A DNA stretch of 64,000 nucleotides, from contig NC_091929.1 in the NCBI RefSeq assembly GCF_041260155.1, forward strand, positions 47,076,244 to 47,140,243. The letters are read 5' to 3'. The notes under the pieces were generated by a model. The model did not search any database and had not been told where the DNA came from. It saw nothing but the letters and a program-made list of their open reading frames with translations. Below are positions 12,380 to 22,206 of this stretch, one piece after another. This DNA is from Ptychodera flava. Taxonomy: Eukaryota > Hemichordata > Enteropneusta > Ptychoderidae. Position numbers and translations under genes: made by a program. Each line of letters opens with the position of its first letter. Position 1 is the stretch's first letter.

Positions 12380-12806
12380 ATGGCTTCAGCTATAGGAATG
12401 ACAGTTCTTGGTGCTGTATTAAATGCAACGGCATTCACAGGAGGAAATATTATCGGACAAAAGCTTCTGGGAATGGTGACGCTCTTATTGAGAAAAAATT
12501 AGACATGATAAAGCATTAGAAAAATTTGAACATGATCGTGCCATCTGGTCAGAAAAAAGATTACTCCAAGCTTATTGGGAAAGAGAAAATCAAGCAAAGG
12601 ATGCGCATGCTGCAGCTGAGTTAAGAGATACAGATGCAGAAATCCTGGAAGAAGCAGAAGCGGTGGCCAACTCTACGTCAGGCAAAGCATCGCAAGCGTT
12701 AGCGCAATTTTCAGATTATTATCAGCCCAGTCCTGAGCAAAAGAAATATGAAATGATTTATATTGCAGGAGGATTGGTAGTTGGATGGTTTGTGTTACAC
12801 CAGTAG
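12380..12806 (+). pseudogene. Polinton small membrane-associated protein, broken
   Basis: Plus-strand coding sequence beginning MASAIGMTVLGAVLNATAF and ending in a hydrophobic segment (MIYIAGGLVVGWFVLH). In between is an Ala/Glu-rich stretch likely to be helical. The C-terminal membrane anchor resembles small virion membrane proteins of Polinton-like elements, by layout rather than by a named family. It is broken in this copy. Confidence 0.45.
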
Positions 12807-12826
12807 GGTTACACCAGTAGGGTTAG

Positions 12827-13576
12827 CTACAATAATTCAATACAAAAGCTAGTTGGCCAGTTATTGAAATTGATCATGTTTCCATCCTGATCTGTTATCC
12901 AAATACGCATTGAACTCATATGGTCTGAACCTTTTCTCAATGGCATGGAAAGTGGAATGCCCCCGTTTTTAAAATCATAGGTAACCTTTTCACTTATTTT
13001 TTTTGTATCCCGGATGGGAAGTATTTGTAAACAGTCCGATACTTTCCCCCATATGTATTCGCCAGAGCCAAATGAAACATAATTTCCAGTAACATCAATG
13101 ACATCTGAATGAACTATGTATTTAGTAACTGTTAAGAAATCTGCTGTCTTTGGACTCATAGTACTTTTTTCCACGGGGTTGTCTTCATTTTTTTCTGAAA
13201 AGCCGATGAGGTTAGCAGAGCTACCCGTAGCATTAAAAAATACTTTAACATCTTTAGCCAAAGTTAGAAGGACGCGGTTTGTAGGCAGATGTTTTTCAAA
13301 TTTGATTTTTGGCTGCAACCAAATTTCTTTATTGAGTGTATCAATATTGTAGTTACCTTGACGTATTAATTTAGTCTTCTTCTGTTGTCCATTTTCTTGA
13401 TATTTTAATATCATATTTGACTTCGTTATGTTATACCATGAATTAAAGAGTGAACACTGTAAAAGTCTTATTTTCGTAAACTGTGATATGACAATGCAAG
13501 GGTCAAAATTAACAGTAATCGGTTTGCCTGTTTTGCTTTCAATCCAAATGATCATCGTTGTATGTTGTATATACAT
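12827..13576 (-). CDS. Penton-like single jelly-roll capsid protein of the Polinton
   Basis: An open frame of 249 residues. The N-terminal part has the pattern seen in Polinton/adintovirus pentons (strand-rich, with FTKIRLLQCSLFNSWYNI). A GNYNIDTLNKEI segment follows, then NLIGF, then IVHSDVIDVTGNY with LQILPIRD, and a final strand pair MRIWITDQDGNMINF. These landmarks and the length fit the minor capsid (vertex) protein family; known members form pentamers at capsid vertices. It ends in the middle of a tight minus-strand run and its start abuts the end of the small membrane gene at 13,576. The frame looks whole. The assignment is by motif memory, so a structure prediction would be the real test. 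Confidence 0.6.
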   Translation of the reverse strand: MYIQHTTMIIWIESKTGKPITVNFDPCIVISQFTKIRLLQCSLFNSWYNITKSNMILKYQENGQQKKTKLIRQGNYNIDTLNKEIWLQPKIKFEKHLPTNRVLLTLAKDVKVFFNATGSSANLIGFSEKNEDNPVEKSTMSPKTADFLTVTKYIVHSDVIDVTGNYVSFGSGEYIWGKVSDCLQILPIRDTKKISEKVTYDFKNGGIPLSMPLRKGSDHMSSMRIWITDQDGNMINFNNWPTSFCIELL

Positions 13577-13809
13577 TACAAAGTATAAGGTTCGGCAGGA
13601 ATAATATTTTTCTGTTCAAGGAGATCTTTGGTCGCAACCGCGGCAGCAGTCGCACCACCTAATTTTGCCAATCGAGTTAAATTTGGTAGACTTGGATCGC
13701 CCACCTCTATTTTTAGAAATTTGCTAGAGATCATTAGATATCCCATCATAAGTCCATAAGTAAGTGCAATACCATCGTACATTGTGTTTACAACTGTTTT
13801 AGTATCCAT
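13576..13809 (-). CDS. Polinton small membrane protein (77 residues)
   Basis: A short open frame starting MDTKTVVNTMYDGIAL with a hydrophobic segment at about residues 12-28 (GIALTYGLMMGYLMI) and an Ala-rich stretch near residue 52 (GGATAAAVATKDLL). Its stop meets the start of the penton-like gene, so both are probably expressed from one transcript. Function unknown. Confidence 0.55.
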   Translation of the reverse strand: MDTKTVVNTMYDGIALTYGLMMGYLMISSKFLKIEVGDPSLPNLTRLAKLGGATAAAVATKDLLEQKNIIPAEPYTL

Positions 13810-14132
13810 GATTGCTGATACGTATATAAAATAGAAAAAATAAAATAATTACGGAGTTAATCCATCTCATGCAATGCAGAGGGACCAGGATTTCCAGGTC
13901 ATTGAACTGGTTCTCGATCCCATTCAGGGTCGTATTTTGAATCATCCCACTCTCGTGGCCATATACATTCTTCCGAATTAGGATCTGGAACCGTAGAGGT
14001 TTCGGAGGAGGCCGCTACCATTCCGGGCTCTGTTTTCGTCGTTTTCTGAAGCGGCTCACGCACCTTACCGACATGGTTCCCTTCGGGTTGCTTAACGGGA
14101 CAAATATGTTGAGCACGCCTCCAATATAGTCC

Positions 14133-14495
14133 TTATGCAGTCAATGAAACTCCTATAATTCCTAAAACACGATAACAATTATTATACCAGCTATCACACT
14201 GTGGTGGCGTCGTAGGCAGTAGACCTATACAGTTTGCTGCTACCGCATCGCTATCATTAATCATTGCTTTTCGTTTCTTCTCCTTGTTTTGCCTGTTCCA
14301 TTCTGCTAATCGCTTGCCCACAGCCACCCTCCCTGGATGCTTCGTCGGTAACGTAATTTTCTCTATATTGCGCTCCGTTCTGGTAGGGTTCCGAATTGTA
14401 GTCGGAGGAGGTGTCGGCGGAGCCCCTGGCGGAGCCGTTTGCTGAGTCGGTGTTGGAACCGCTTGCTGAGTCGGTGCTTGAGAAGTTGAATCCAT
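14133..14495 (-). CDS. Polinton gene with Pro-rich N-terminus and C-terminal hydrophobic tail
   Basis: Residues 1-40 are Gln/Pro/Thr-rich, then come a basic stretch (HPGRVAVGKRLAEWNRQNKE) and a hydrophobic end. GKRLAEWNRxxKE-like segments are familiar from small proteins of Polinton-like elements in cnidarians, so the frame is likely real. It overlaps the end of the 14,257-15,006 gene in another frame. The sequence further left, to about 13,880, has coding-like composition and may be the remnant of this or another gene. Confidence 0.5.
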   Translation of the reverse strand: MDSTSQAPTQQAVPTPTQQTAPPGAPPTPPPTTIRNPTRTERNIEKITLPTKHPGRVAVGKRLAEWNRQNKEKKRKAMINDSDAVAANCIGLLPTTPPQCDSWYNNCYRVLGIIGVSLTA

Positions 14496-15006
14496 TTATT
14501 TCGGGTATTATATTAAGCCCGATTTTTTTAAAATCTAAATGTTTACCCGTAATTAAACCGGTGGAAACTAGAGCAAGTATGGGCCCCCACGTGTAGGCTA
14601 TCCATCCTGATAATCGTTTTATTTCACTGTTTAGAATAAAATCCTTTTTAAGATCAGTGGCATAGTTATCTCGGTCATCGATTGGAACTACCTGACTTAT
14701 TGCGCGGGCACCTAGATCTATGAAACTTTGAGTGATATTATCACTTATAAGAGAACTGTATTTCGCTTCGTACATTTTAAATGCTTTATTCACCATTTCA
14801 TCTCCCCATTTTTCTACGTCAGCAACTGAAATCTCCTTACCAAAAAATAACTTACTTTGACCACTTGCGATGACACAGAGTATTTTTTCACGTTTAGTCT
14901 CTATTATGGATCGAGCGTCCGACGCTGCGGTTGGTAGTGCCCTGACCATTCCGGGTAGCCGCGCTGTCGTATTTGCCGCTGCCGATGTCTTTATTAAATT
15001 CTCCAT
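14257..15006 (-). CDS. Polinton gene, unidentified (249 residues)
   Basis: Starts MENLIKTSAAANTTARLPGM; predicted mainly helical up to about residue 175, with a hydrophobic helix at WGPILALVSTGLI (about residues 141-153). The last 80 residues are Ser/Gly/Asp-rich and lie over the Pro-rich gene in another frame, so the true end may be earlier. Not assigned to a family. The start is followed at once on the other side by the divergent plus-strand capsid region. Confidence 0.5.
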   Translation of the reverse strand: MENLIKTSAAANTTARLPGMVRALPTAASDARSIIETKREKILCVIASGQSKLFFGKEISVADVEKWGDEMVNKAFKMYEAKYSSLISDNITQSFIDLGARAISQVVPIDDRDNYATDLKKDFILNSEIKRLSGWIAYTWGPILALVSTGLITGKHLDFKKIGLNIIPEINGFNFSSTDSASGSNTDSANGSARGSADTSSDYNSEPYQNGAQYRENYVTDEASREGGCGQAISRMEQAKQGEETKSND

Positions 15007-15079
15007 TGTTTGCAGTATGTTATCTATTCTTAGTAAAAATAAAACATTCGTTTAAACCTGAATCCAAAATAAAGTATTA

Positions 15080-16134
15080 ATATGGTCTGGAATGTTAGTA
15101 CGATTCCGAAGTATGAAAATTCTCCTCCATTAAAATCTATCTGTATATAGAAACACGAATCATGAGTACAGACGCATTCCCAGTTGCTTTTCAATTGAAT
15201 AAGACGAGCATACCGACAGTACAGCATGCTGATATTCCTCCAAAACCAAATGGGGAGTAAAACCTATTCTCATTGACTTAGAAATATATGTAACGCCGAC
15301 AGATAAATTTACTTTCCACCCACGGGATATATTTAAAGATAACGTAATCACTCATCGAACAGCTAAAGAAAGTAATATAGGCTGGGCGGCCCGCACATGA
15401 AATACTGGGACCAGCAATTAAATTTCGCTGTATGGTGCAGCACTACTGGTTGTGGTATATCATTCGCCCATCTCTTTGATAAGAAATTTCCACCACAAAT
15501 ACGATCATTCTGCCGTTTCCATATATACTTTACAATACGTCGGATCCTTCATGAAATGGGCGTTGCACTTCCAGACGATACTGTCTTCAAAGCCGGCGAC
15601 AATCTGTACAATCTCGTCCAATATGAACTTCTATGTACAGAATTTGGAAGCCCAACGAAGTCCGACTTTCGATATCGAAAAGGCCAAAACTCAGGTCTTG
15701 GTTATGGTTATGAATATTACACTAATCGTGGCCCCGTTCGACAGCCAAAAGCAATATACAATGGTCATGACTTTTTCCTCTCCGCCGACGGGGGCGTTAA
15801 TTACACACATACCATTTTTGGAAAGAAAAACATGTACTGCCCGATAAAGACAGACGACATTGTTATTTCTTCCGAAATGATTGAACAGAGGGGCAATATA
15901 ATAGTTTCATTCCTCTGAAGGGAGACTCCGGACTAACAAAGGCCGGTCTCGCCTGCCTCAATGAAAGCCTTGAAGCCTATGTATATTGCATACTTGGCGC
16001 ACAAGCTAATATTCGCAGTACCATTGTGGGCGATACTGGCAGTGCAGAACAAGTCCGAAAGAATTCGGCGTTCTCCTCGAAGATGAAATTCGAAATCCGA
16101 CAAAGTAATCAGTTATAGGCGATATCAAGACACA
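15080..16134 (+). pseudogene. Probable capsid-region gene of the Polinton, broken
   Basis: Plus-strand coding sequence between the divergent 249-residue gene and the ATPase cluster. The longest open stretch (15,397-15,918) has YWDQQLNFAVWCSTTGCGIS, then IYFTIRRILHEMG and a Gly/Tyr-rich segment. I recall this arrangement from Polinton-like elements of other invertebrates, beside the ATPase, where the major capsid gene is expected. The family name is an inference from position. It is broken in this copy, with several breaks. Confidence 0.4.
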
Positions 16135-16137
16135 ATA

Positions 16138-16563
16138 ATGAATACTGGTGTCAAACTTGATATGGCTGTTTCGCCCAATTTACTTCTCTTGCCGTCTGAG
16201 ATGGTTATTCTTTCGGGCCCAGCAATCGCAGGTTATAATAATGAATTGCAATACGCAACTGAATCTATGGTCTTCGGGGTGAATGGAGATATAAACACGG
16301 AAATTCGAGAAAGTGCTATACACGAGATGGAAGGGGAAGAGGATCCCGTGAAGTGGCAGGATGAGCCCCCTTCGGAACCCTACGGTAACGGCTCCGGAGG
16401 GCCACCTCACAATGACACGAGTCGGATTCCCCTATCGCCTTCGGAACGGGAACGGAAGGCAGCATCCGTGTCACTCACCGCCGGCACAGACCCTATTCAC
16501 GAATATGGCAAAATTGGTTTGTTATCTTTAGCAATATTCATTACATTTATGTACAGTATATAG
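16138..16563 (+). CDS. Polinton gene with C-terminal membrane anchor (141 residues)
   Basis: The frame begins MNTGVKLDMAVSPNLLLLPS, has an acidic, Pro/Gly-rich centre and ends in a membrane segment (IGLLSLAIFITFMYSI). It lies immediately after the capsid remnant and 5 bases before the ATPase start. The first 50 residues may belong to the upstream capsid-region gene. Function unknown; a virion membrane or scaffold role is possible. Confidence 0.45.
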   Translation: MNTGVKLDMAVSPNLLLLPSEMVILSGPAIAGYNNELQYATESMVFGVNGDINTEIRESAIHEMEGEEDPVKWQDEPPSEPYGNGSGGPPHNDTSRIPLSPSERERKAASVSLTAGTDPIHEYGKIGLLSLAIFITFMYSI

Positions 16564-16568
16564 ATCAG

Positions 16569-17168
16569 ATGTACGCGACCCCGCCATTCAACATGATTGT
16601 AACTGGACCGACAAATTCTGGCAAAACAGAATATGTGATGGATCTCCTCACCGGTCCGTACTTAAGGAAATTTGAATATATAGTTTTCATTTGTCCGACA
16701 TTCATGAACAATAAAACGTATAATAAAAGATTTATTTTCACCGATGACCACGTGTTTGTGTTTCCGGTCGGACTCGATACTGTGGATGAAACTCTAGCCT
16801 TCGTACATAAGGAATGGGCCGGCACGAACACTTTAATAATCCTCGACGACTGCGCCTCGTCCAAAGATATGAAGAAGCGCAGTGACGTTTTAGTCAAACT
16901 TGGTTTCAGCGCAAGACACGACGGATTATCTGTCTGGGTTCTGACTCAACAATATACTAGTATTAGTAAACCATTTAGGGAAAATATACAGATGTTAGTA
17001 CTATTTTACACACCTAGCAAGACAGACAACAAGACTATTATAAAAGAATATGGAATGGAGTTGTCAGAACGGGAAGCCACGGACCTAATCAGACAATTGA
17101 AAAGTACACCATTCAGTAAACTAGTATTTCATTTACGGTATCCGTACGTCATAAAATTTTTCGTATAA
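16569..17168 (+). CDS. Genome-packaging ATPase of the Polinton (A32/FtsK-HerA type)
   Basis: A whole open frame of 199 residues. Walker A is GPTNSGKT (residues 13-20), Walker B is LIILDD (about 89-94), and a QQY sensor-like segment follows (LTQQYTSI). Length and motif spacing match the packaging ATPases of Polintons and adintoviruses, which power DNA entry into a capsid. It starts just after the membrane-anchor gene and is followed 12 bases later by the integrase, so the three look co-transcribed. Confidence 0.85.
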   Translation: MYATPPFNMIVTGPTNSGKTEYVMDLLTGPYLRKFEYIVFICPTFMNNKTYNKRFIFTDDHVFVFPVGLDTVDETLAFVHKEWAGTNTLIILDDCASSKDMKKRSDVLVKLGFSARHDGLSVWVLTQQYTSISKPFRENIQMLVLFYTPSKTDNKTIIKEYGMELSEREATDLIRQLKSTPFSKLVFHLRYPYVIKFFV

Positions 17169-17179
17169 TATAGCTAATC

Positions 17180-18277
17180 ATGGCTTCGCCCGAAGGTACT
17201 CTTAGAGAATTATATTACAACCCGAAAACTGGGTTTGGAGGTGTACAAAAATTATATGACGCAGCACGCGCCAGCGGACTAAACGTTACTAAGAAAGAGG
17301 TGCAGGAGTGGTTAAAAACTCAGCTAACTTATAATCTACATAAACCGGTACCTCGTACTCATGCTACGGGCGGGAGGCACGTTTTCGTAACATCGATAGA
17401 CGAGTTTTGGCAGGCTGATCTCATGGAATTCCCTTCACCATTCGCAAAAGAGAATCGTAACATTCGATACATGCTAACAGTAATCGATGTGCTCAGCAAA
17501 TATGCATGGGCCAGGCCGATACAGTCAAAAACGACTGATGATACGTTACAGGCGCTACAAGACATAATTAAGAAATCCGGGAGGCAACCCGACAAACTTC
17601 AGACAGATGAGGGGCGGGAATTTACGAACCGAAAAATGCAGAAATGGTTGGAGGAGGCGGGAATTCACTGGTTTCACACCTACAGTGACAAAAAAGCTAG
17701 CGTCGTTGAATGTTTTAATCGGACCCTCAAGACGATGATGTGGAAATACTTCACATACAGACAGACACGTTCCTGGCTCCCCATTTTACCACAACTTCTC
17801 GAGAATTACAATAACACCGTACATGGAAGTATCAAAATGAAACCTGTCGATGTAACAGAGGAGAACGATTGGCAGGCATTTTATACACTTTACCCTGAGT
17901 TGGCAGCCATGGGAGCTAACCATGAATTCAAGCCGGGAGAACGGGTTCGAATTACAAAATACAAGACCACTTTCAAGAAAGGATATTTACCAAATTGGAC
18001 AGAGGAGATTTTCATAGTTTCAAAAGTGGTGTACGCAGCTGGACTGGGTACTCCACCAGTTTACAAAATAAAAGATCTGAATGGAGAGGAAATACTCGGC
18101 ACTTTCTATTCCGATGAACTTCAGAGCGCTGCTGGTGCCGACGAGCTGTACAGAGTAGAACGAATTTTGAAGACGAAAAAAATTAGAGGAAAGAAATACT
18201 ATCTGATAAAATGGAAAGGTTATCCAGAAAGTTTCAATAGTTGGGAGCCAGAGGAAAATGTTATTAGAACTTCATAA
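17180..18277 (+). CDS. Polinton integrase (rve) with chromodomain
   Basis: A whole frame of 365 residues. The N-terminal region has the short helical segment usual before Polinton integrase cores. The catalytic triad is visible as D80 (WQADLMEF), D143 (LQTDEGREF) and E177 (SVVECFNR), giving a DD33E spacing. A C-terminal chromodomain occupies about residues 324-361 (YRVERIL, YYLIKWKGYP, SWEPEENV), with the aromatic residues that in other chromodomains hold methyl-lysine. The enzyme would insert linear element DNA; the chromodomain may direct it to marked chromatin. From 18,278 to 18,820 there is no clear element gene. Confidence 0.92.
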   Translation: MASPEGTLRELYYNPKTGFGGVQKLYDAARASGLNVTKKEVQEWLKTQLTYNLHKPVPRTHATGGRHVFVTSIDEFWQADLMEFPSPFAKENRNIRYMLTVIDVLSKYAWARPIQSKTTDDTLQALQDIIKKSGRQPDKLQTDEGREFTNRKMQKWLEEAGIHWFHTYSDKKASVVECFNRTLKTMMWKYFTYRQTRSWLPILPQLLENYNNTVHGSIKMKPVDVTEENDWQAFYTLYPELAAMGANHEFKPGERVRITKYKTTFKKGYLPNWTEEIFIVSKVVYAAGLGTPPVYKIKDLNGEEILGTFYSDELQSAAGADELYRVERILKTKKIRGKKYYLIKWKGYPESFNSWEPEENVIRTS

Positions 18278-18488
18278 GTACCTTCGGAATCATTCCGACA
18301 GGGCTCTATAGTTCCTGTGCTGGTACTTGTCAAGTACTAACATAAGTACTAACGCATGTAATTACAAAAGTTATTCAATAAGTACCATGGAAAAAGTCTT
18401 AATTTCTTGAAAGAAGAAAGTGTCAGTTTACCCCACTTCCAACCACCTGGCCAAGTATTTATCATGTACTGTCGTAAGTAATGTTCAC

Positions 18489-18764
18489 TTATTGCATCTT
18501 TTTGGCTGTATGTGGATGAGGTGGTACAGGGGAGGGGGAGGATCCGGAGGCACATATTAAGTTTGCAAGATCTTCAAAGCGACTTCTCATGTTGTCCTTA
18601 TCTGTTCTTTCGAGTCCCCCTTTTTCAGCTTTATCGATAAGTTCTGGCTGAAGTATAATGTACACAACTGACATGAGCCATAGAAAAGTAACTTCAAAGT
18701 CCCTTACGGAACGCTTCATCATATCAAGTGCCTGTAAGTCAAAAGAAGCATTATAAGCGTGCAC
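18489..18764 (-). other. Short minus-strand open frame, possibly an old exon
   Basis: 91 residues ending in a Pro/His-rich tail. A good acceptor (TTTGACTTACAG) at about 18,734 precedes ALDMMKRSVRDFEVTFLWL, so a coding exon of 18,489-18,733 is possible. I do not recognise it. It lies beside the inserted repeats and may belong to them rather than to the Polinton. Confidence 0.22.
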
Positions 18765-18821
18765 AGATTCACAAGCATTAAGAAGTTTGTGTAGGTTCTT
18801 GAGTGAGACTCGAGGTTGTTA

Positions 18822-20670
18822 GTCACCACGGACATCGTCCGGGGGACTTATAGGTTTGGTCATGTCCGTGCGTGCGTCCGTGCGTGCGTCCGTCCGTGCG
18901 TGCGTGCGTCCGTCCGTCCGTTCACGCAGATATCTCAGACATGCCCAGGTCAATTTCTTTCAAACTTTGCACAAGGATAGTACCCTACCCCATACAGATG
19001 CACGTCGATTTGTTTCACAATGCGATCAAATTTGGCCGCGTTAGAGGACTTTTTAGTTTCCACCTCCATAGACTCCCATGTATAAGGCAGTCTTCATAGA
19101 CTCCAATGTATAAGGCAGTCCATAGACTCCCATGTATAAGGCAGTCTCCATAGACTCCAATGTATAAGGCAGTCCATAGACTCCCATGTATAAGGCCAAG
19201 AAAAATAAAATTTAGTTTCTCATCGTATTCATATTGCAAAAAGGATGCAGTGACACAGTTTTCAGTCCCCACGGATGAAGTCCAGGGGGCTTATAGATTG
19301 GGTCATGTCCGTCCATGAGTCCATCCGTGAGTCCATCAGTTCACGCATATATCTCAGATATTTTGACAAAATGTAACGTGACCTTGGTGACCTTTGACCT
19401 CAAATATATATATATATCCATAACTCGGTAACCACAAGTGCCACATCCTTCATGTATGGTATGATGGGACACTTTATAACGCCACATATTGTACCTTATT
19501 AATTATGTGCATATCTAATTTTGAGCGAGCCAATAGAGCTAGAGGTCTGAGTGGTTGGTATATAGGGATAACTTAGCACTACAATTGTTTGACAAAATGT
19601 CACGTGACCTCGGTGACCTTTGACCTCAAATATACATATTTGTCCATAACTCAGTAACCACAAGTGCTACACCCTTCATATATGGTATGATGGCACAGCT
19701 TATGACACCACATATTGTACCTCATTAATTATGCGCATATCTAATTTTGAGCAAGCCAATAGAGCTAGAGGTCTGATTTTTGGTATATAGGGATAACTTA
19801 GCACTACAATTTTTTTTGACAAAATGTCATGTGACCTCGGTGACCTTTGACCTCAAATATACATATTTGTCCATAACTCAGTAAACACAAGTGCTACACC
19901 CTTCATGTATGGTATGATGTGACACTTTGTAACACCACATATTGTACCTCATTAATTATGTGCATATCTTATTTTGAGCGAGCCAATAGAGCTAGAGGTC
20001 TGATTTTTGGTATATAGGGATAACTTAGCAATACAATTTTTTTGACAAAATGTCATGTGACCTCGGTGACCTTTGACCTCAAATATACATATTTGTCCAT
20101 AACTCAGTAACCACAAGTGCTACACCTTTCATATATGGTATGATGGGACACCTTATGACGCCACATATTGTACCTCATTAATTATGTGCATATCTAATTT
20201 TGAGCGAGGCAATAGAGCTAGAGGTCTGATTTTTGGTATATAGCGATAACTTAGCAATACAATTATTTTGACAAAATGTCACATAACCTCCATGACCTTT
20301 GACCTCAAATATACATATTTGTCCATAGCTCAGTAACCACAAGTGGTACACCCTTCATATATGGTATGATGGGAGACCTTATGATGCTTCATACTGTGCC
20401 TCACTAATTATGCGTATATCTAATTCTGAGCAAACCCATAGAGCTGGATGTCTGTCATACATATGCACATAGATTTGTTCTGTGATACGATCCAATAAGG
20501 CCACCATGTGGCCATTTTATTATGATTTTTTCATGTCCTGAACTACAGCTCAGACATGTATCAAGTATTTTTATCACAGACCTAATGAAGAGGACTCTAT
20601 CCTCTCTGAGGACCTGTAATCAAAGTACCCATTAACAAGTGGGGACTGTGTCATCAACGATGACTTGTTC
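18822..20670 (+). mobile_element. Dispersed-repeat insertion inside the Polinton
   Basis: Starts near CACCACGGACATCGTCCGGG, continues with a CGTGCGTCCGTC-rich stretch and a partly repeated second copy near 19,265 (CACGGATGAAGTCCAGGG), then the 226-bp tandem units, and ends near GTGGGGACTGTGTCATC. A small tandem of GACTCCCATGTATAAGGCAGTC lies at 19,070-19,195. This repeat type is dispersed in marine invertebrate genomes; no transposase is encoded. It separates the integrase from the kinase-like gene. Confidence 0.5.
19370..20440 (+). repeat. 226-bp tandem repeat, about 4.5 units
   Basis: GGTGACCTTTGACCTCAAAT recurs at about 19,386, 19,612, 19,839, 20,064 and (diverged) 20,290, so the unit is 225-227 bp. 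Units also share CCATAACTCAGTAACCACAA and TTAATTATG. TGACCTTTGACCTC contains a direct repeat of the nuclear-receptor half site TGACCT with one spacer base, repeated in each unit. Confidence 0.9.
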
Positions 20671-20781
20671 TAGTTGTTCTTGACCAGGTGAATAATGAGC
20701 TTTTTCAAGTTCCTCCTCACCGAAACCGTCTATTAAAAATCCCTGGCTGCCGCCGCTCCATGCAATTCCAAAGTCAAAAGC

Positions 20782-21390
20782 TCATGGACAGAAATTAACT
20801 GGACCAACTGTCTCTGTATCAATCGTTGGATTAAGTATATTCTTGAGAAGGGCAGGCGTAAGAGATTGATGAATTACCAAACATGGAAGCCTGTAGTCAT
20901 TACAAATTTCTAAGAAAGTCTGTTTGAACTTATTGTGAATCTCTTCTAGTTCTTCTAAGGAGGCTATTTCATATTGTCTTGCTCGAGTCAGAATATTCCG
21001 CCTGCAATAATCCCAAGGCATATCTTTGAATATGATAATGAAACTGTGTAAATGATCAAATGCTCTAGAAACAATCTTTTTTTCTTCCGCTGCCATGGAA
21101 ACGCCCCGGATTCTAGAAAAAGTTAGATGTTGAATTATGGAAGAGTCACAAATAATGTACCAGTAGTTGGCTTTCCCAGCCCGACATTGTAAACTAAGAG
21201 TATGTTCTATAAACTGGTTCTGAAAATCGGCAATCGAAACTTTCCCATTATAAAAGTCGGCAATGTTGCTAGAAAAACTAGTGTCAAATTCTGGTACGTG
21301 AGACGCAGCCAAATTTACTGCATCGTAACTCTTACCACTTCCAGTTGGTCCATTTATGAATATGTATGACATTTTTGTGCTATATATCAT
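20782..21390 (-). CDS. P-loop nucleoside-kinase-like protein carried by the Polinton
   Basis: A whole frame of 202 residues; a second Met at residue 7 is the likelier start, since the Walker A loop GPTGSGKS then begins 7 residues later. Further segments, FSRIRGVSMAAEE, FDHLHSFIIIFKD and a basic RRNILTRARQYEI lid-like stretch, are in the order expected of deoxynucleoside/thymidine kinases, and the length fits that fold. Family assignment is by layout; a different small P-loop kinase or ATPase cannot be excluded. The gene is minus strand and divergent from the next gene, sharing a 50-bp AT-rich gap. Such a gene is not part of the core Polinton set. Confidence 0.5.
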   Translation of the reverse strand: MIYSTKMSYIFINGPTGSGKSYDAVNLAASHVPEFDTSFSSNIADFYNGKVSIADFQNQFIEHTLSLQCRAGKANYWYIICDSSIIQHLTFSRIRGVSMAAEEKKIVSRAFDHLHSFIIIFKDMPWDYCRRNILTRARQYEIASLEELEEIHNKFKQTFLEICNDYRLPCLVIHQSLTPALLKNILNPTIDTETVGPVNFCP

Positions 21391-21440
21391 AGAAAAATTT
21401 TTTTAAAATATTTTTCGTAAAGATATATTACGATAAGACA

Positions 21441-22139
21441 ATGGCAATCCTTTCTATTTCAGATGCAATAAAAATACTTGAAACCGGAGAAATTCAAATC
21501 AGTGACGGCAAACTCATATTTGGTGAATCTTTGGTAGATCCTATTATATACGTAGACAGTGAGCTAGAAGTAGTTTTCAACATCGGACCTAAATATGGTT
21601 CTAAAGATCCAGCTACATGTGATGAAATGTGTGTCCGTTGGCAACAAAGTCTTCAAAAGTTTACCGATCTGATAGTATTCCGTACCTTAGGTGAAAGTTT
21701 CGATGCAAGCACTGCTAAAAGTTATGCTGCAAGCCTGGCCGCTCACTCCAAGAATCCTATCGGATTTTACAATCCATCTAAAGTGTATCAGAAGCGAGGG
21801 AGCGGGGCACAGATAAAGTATTTTAAATTTCGGTTTAAAAGAGGAGCCGATTTTGCTACATGTATTGATATGGTTCAAGAAATTGACTGTGCTTTTAAAG
21901 CAGTGAGCCCATTGCCAGCCAGAGAAAATCCTGCTATTGTACCTCGTAATATCCGGAAAGGTAGTAAGATAGAATTCTTAGCATTTAAACGTACCCTTTC
22001 TTTCACTGTTGAGAGGTTATTTTGTGCCACGGCTAATAAACCAGAAATTCAAGATGCGGAAGAACTAGTCGACTTAGAAAGATTAGGCGAGATATATAAA
22101 CAAAATAAATGCTGCCAAAAATATTATAGTGGATTTTGA
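21441..22139 (+). CDS. Polinton gene, unidentified (232 residues)
   Basis: A whole open frame with MAILSISDAIKILETGEI at the start and several Lys/Arg-rich stretches in the second half (YFKFRFKRG, RNIRKGSKIEF). Not recognised. Basic composition and its place before the polymerase suggest a nucleic-acid-binding role, but this is only inference. Confidence 0.5.
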   Translation: MAILSISDAIKILETGEIQISDGKLIFGESLVDPIIYVDSELEVVFNIGPKYGSKDPATCDEMCVRWQQSLQKFTDLIVFRTLGESFDASTAKSYAASLAAHSKNPIGFYNPSKVYQKRGSGAQIKYFKFRFKRGADFATCIDMVQEIDCAFKAVSPLPARENPAIVPRNIRKGSKIEFLAFKRTLSFTVERLFCATANKPEIQDAEELVDLERLGEIYKQNKCCQKYYSGF

Positions 22140-22206
22140 TGACCCATCATAGAATAAATATTTTCTTTTAAGAAAAGAAATTCTATGATATATATAGGAC
22201 AGTGCA

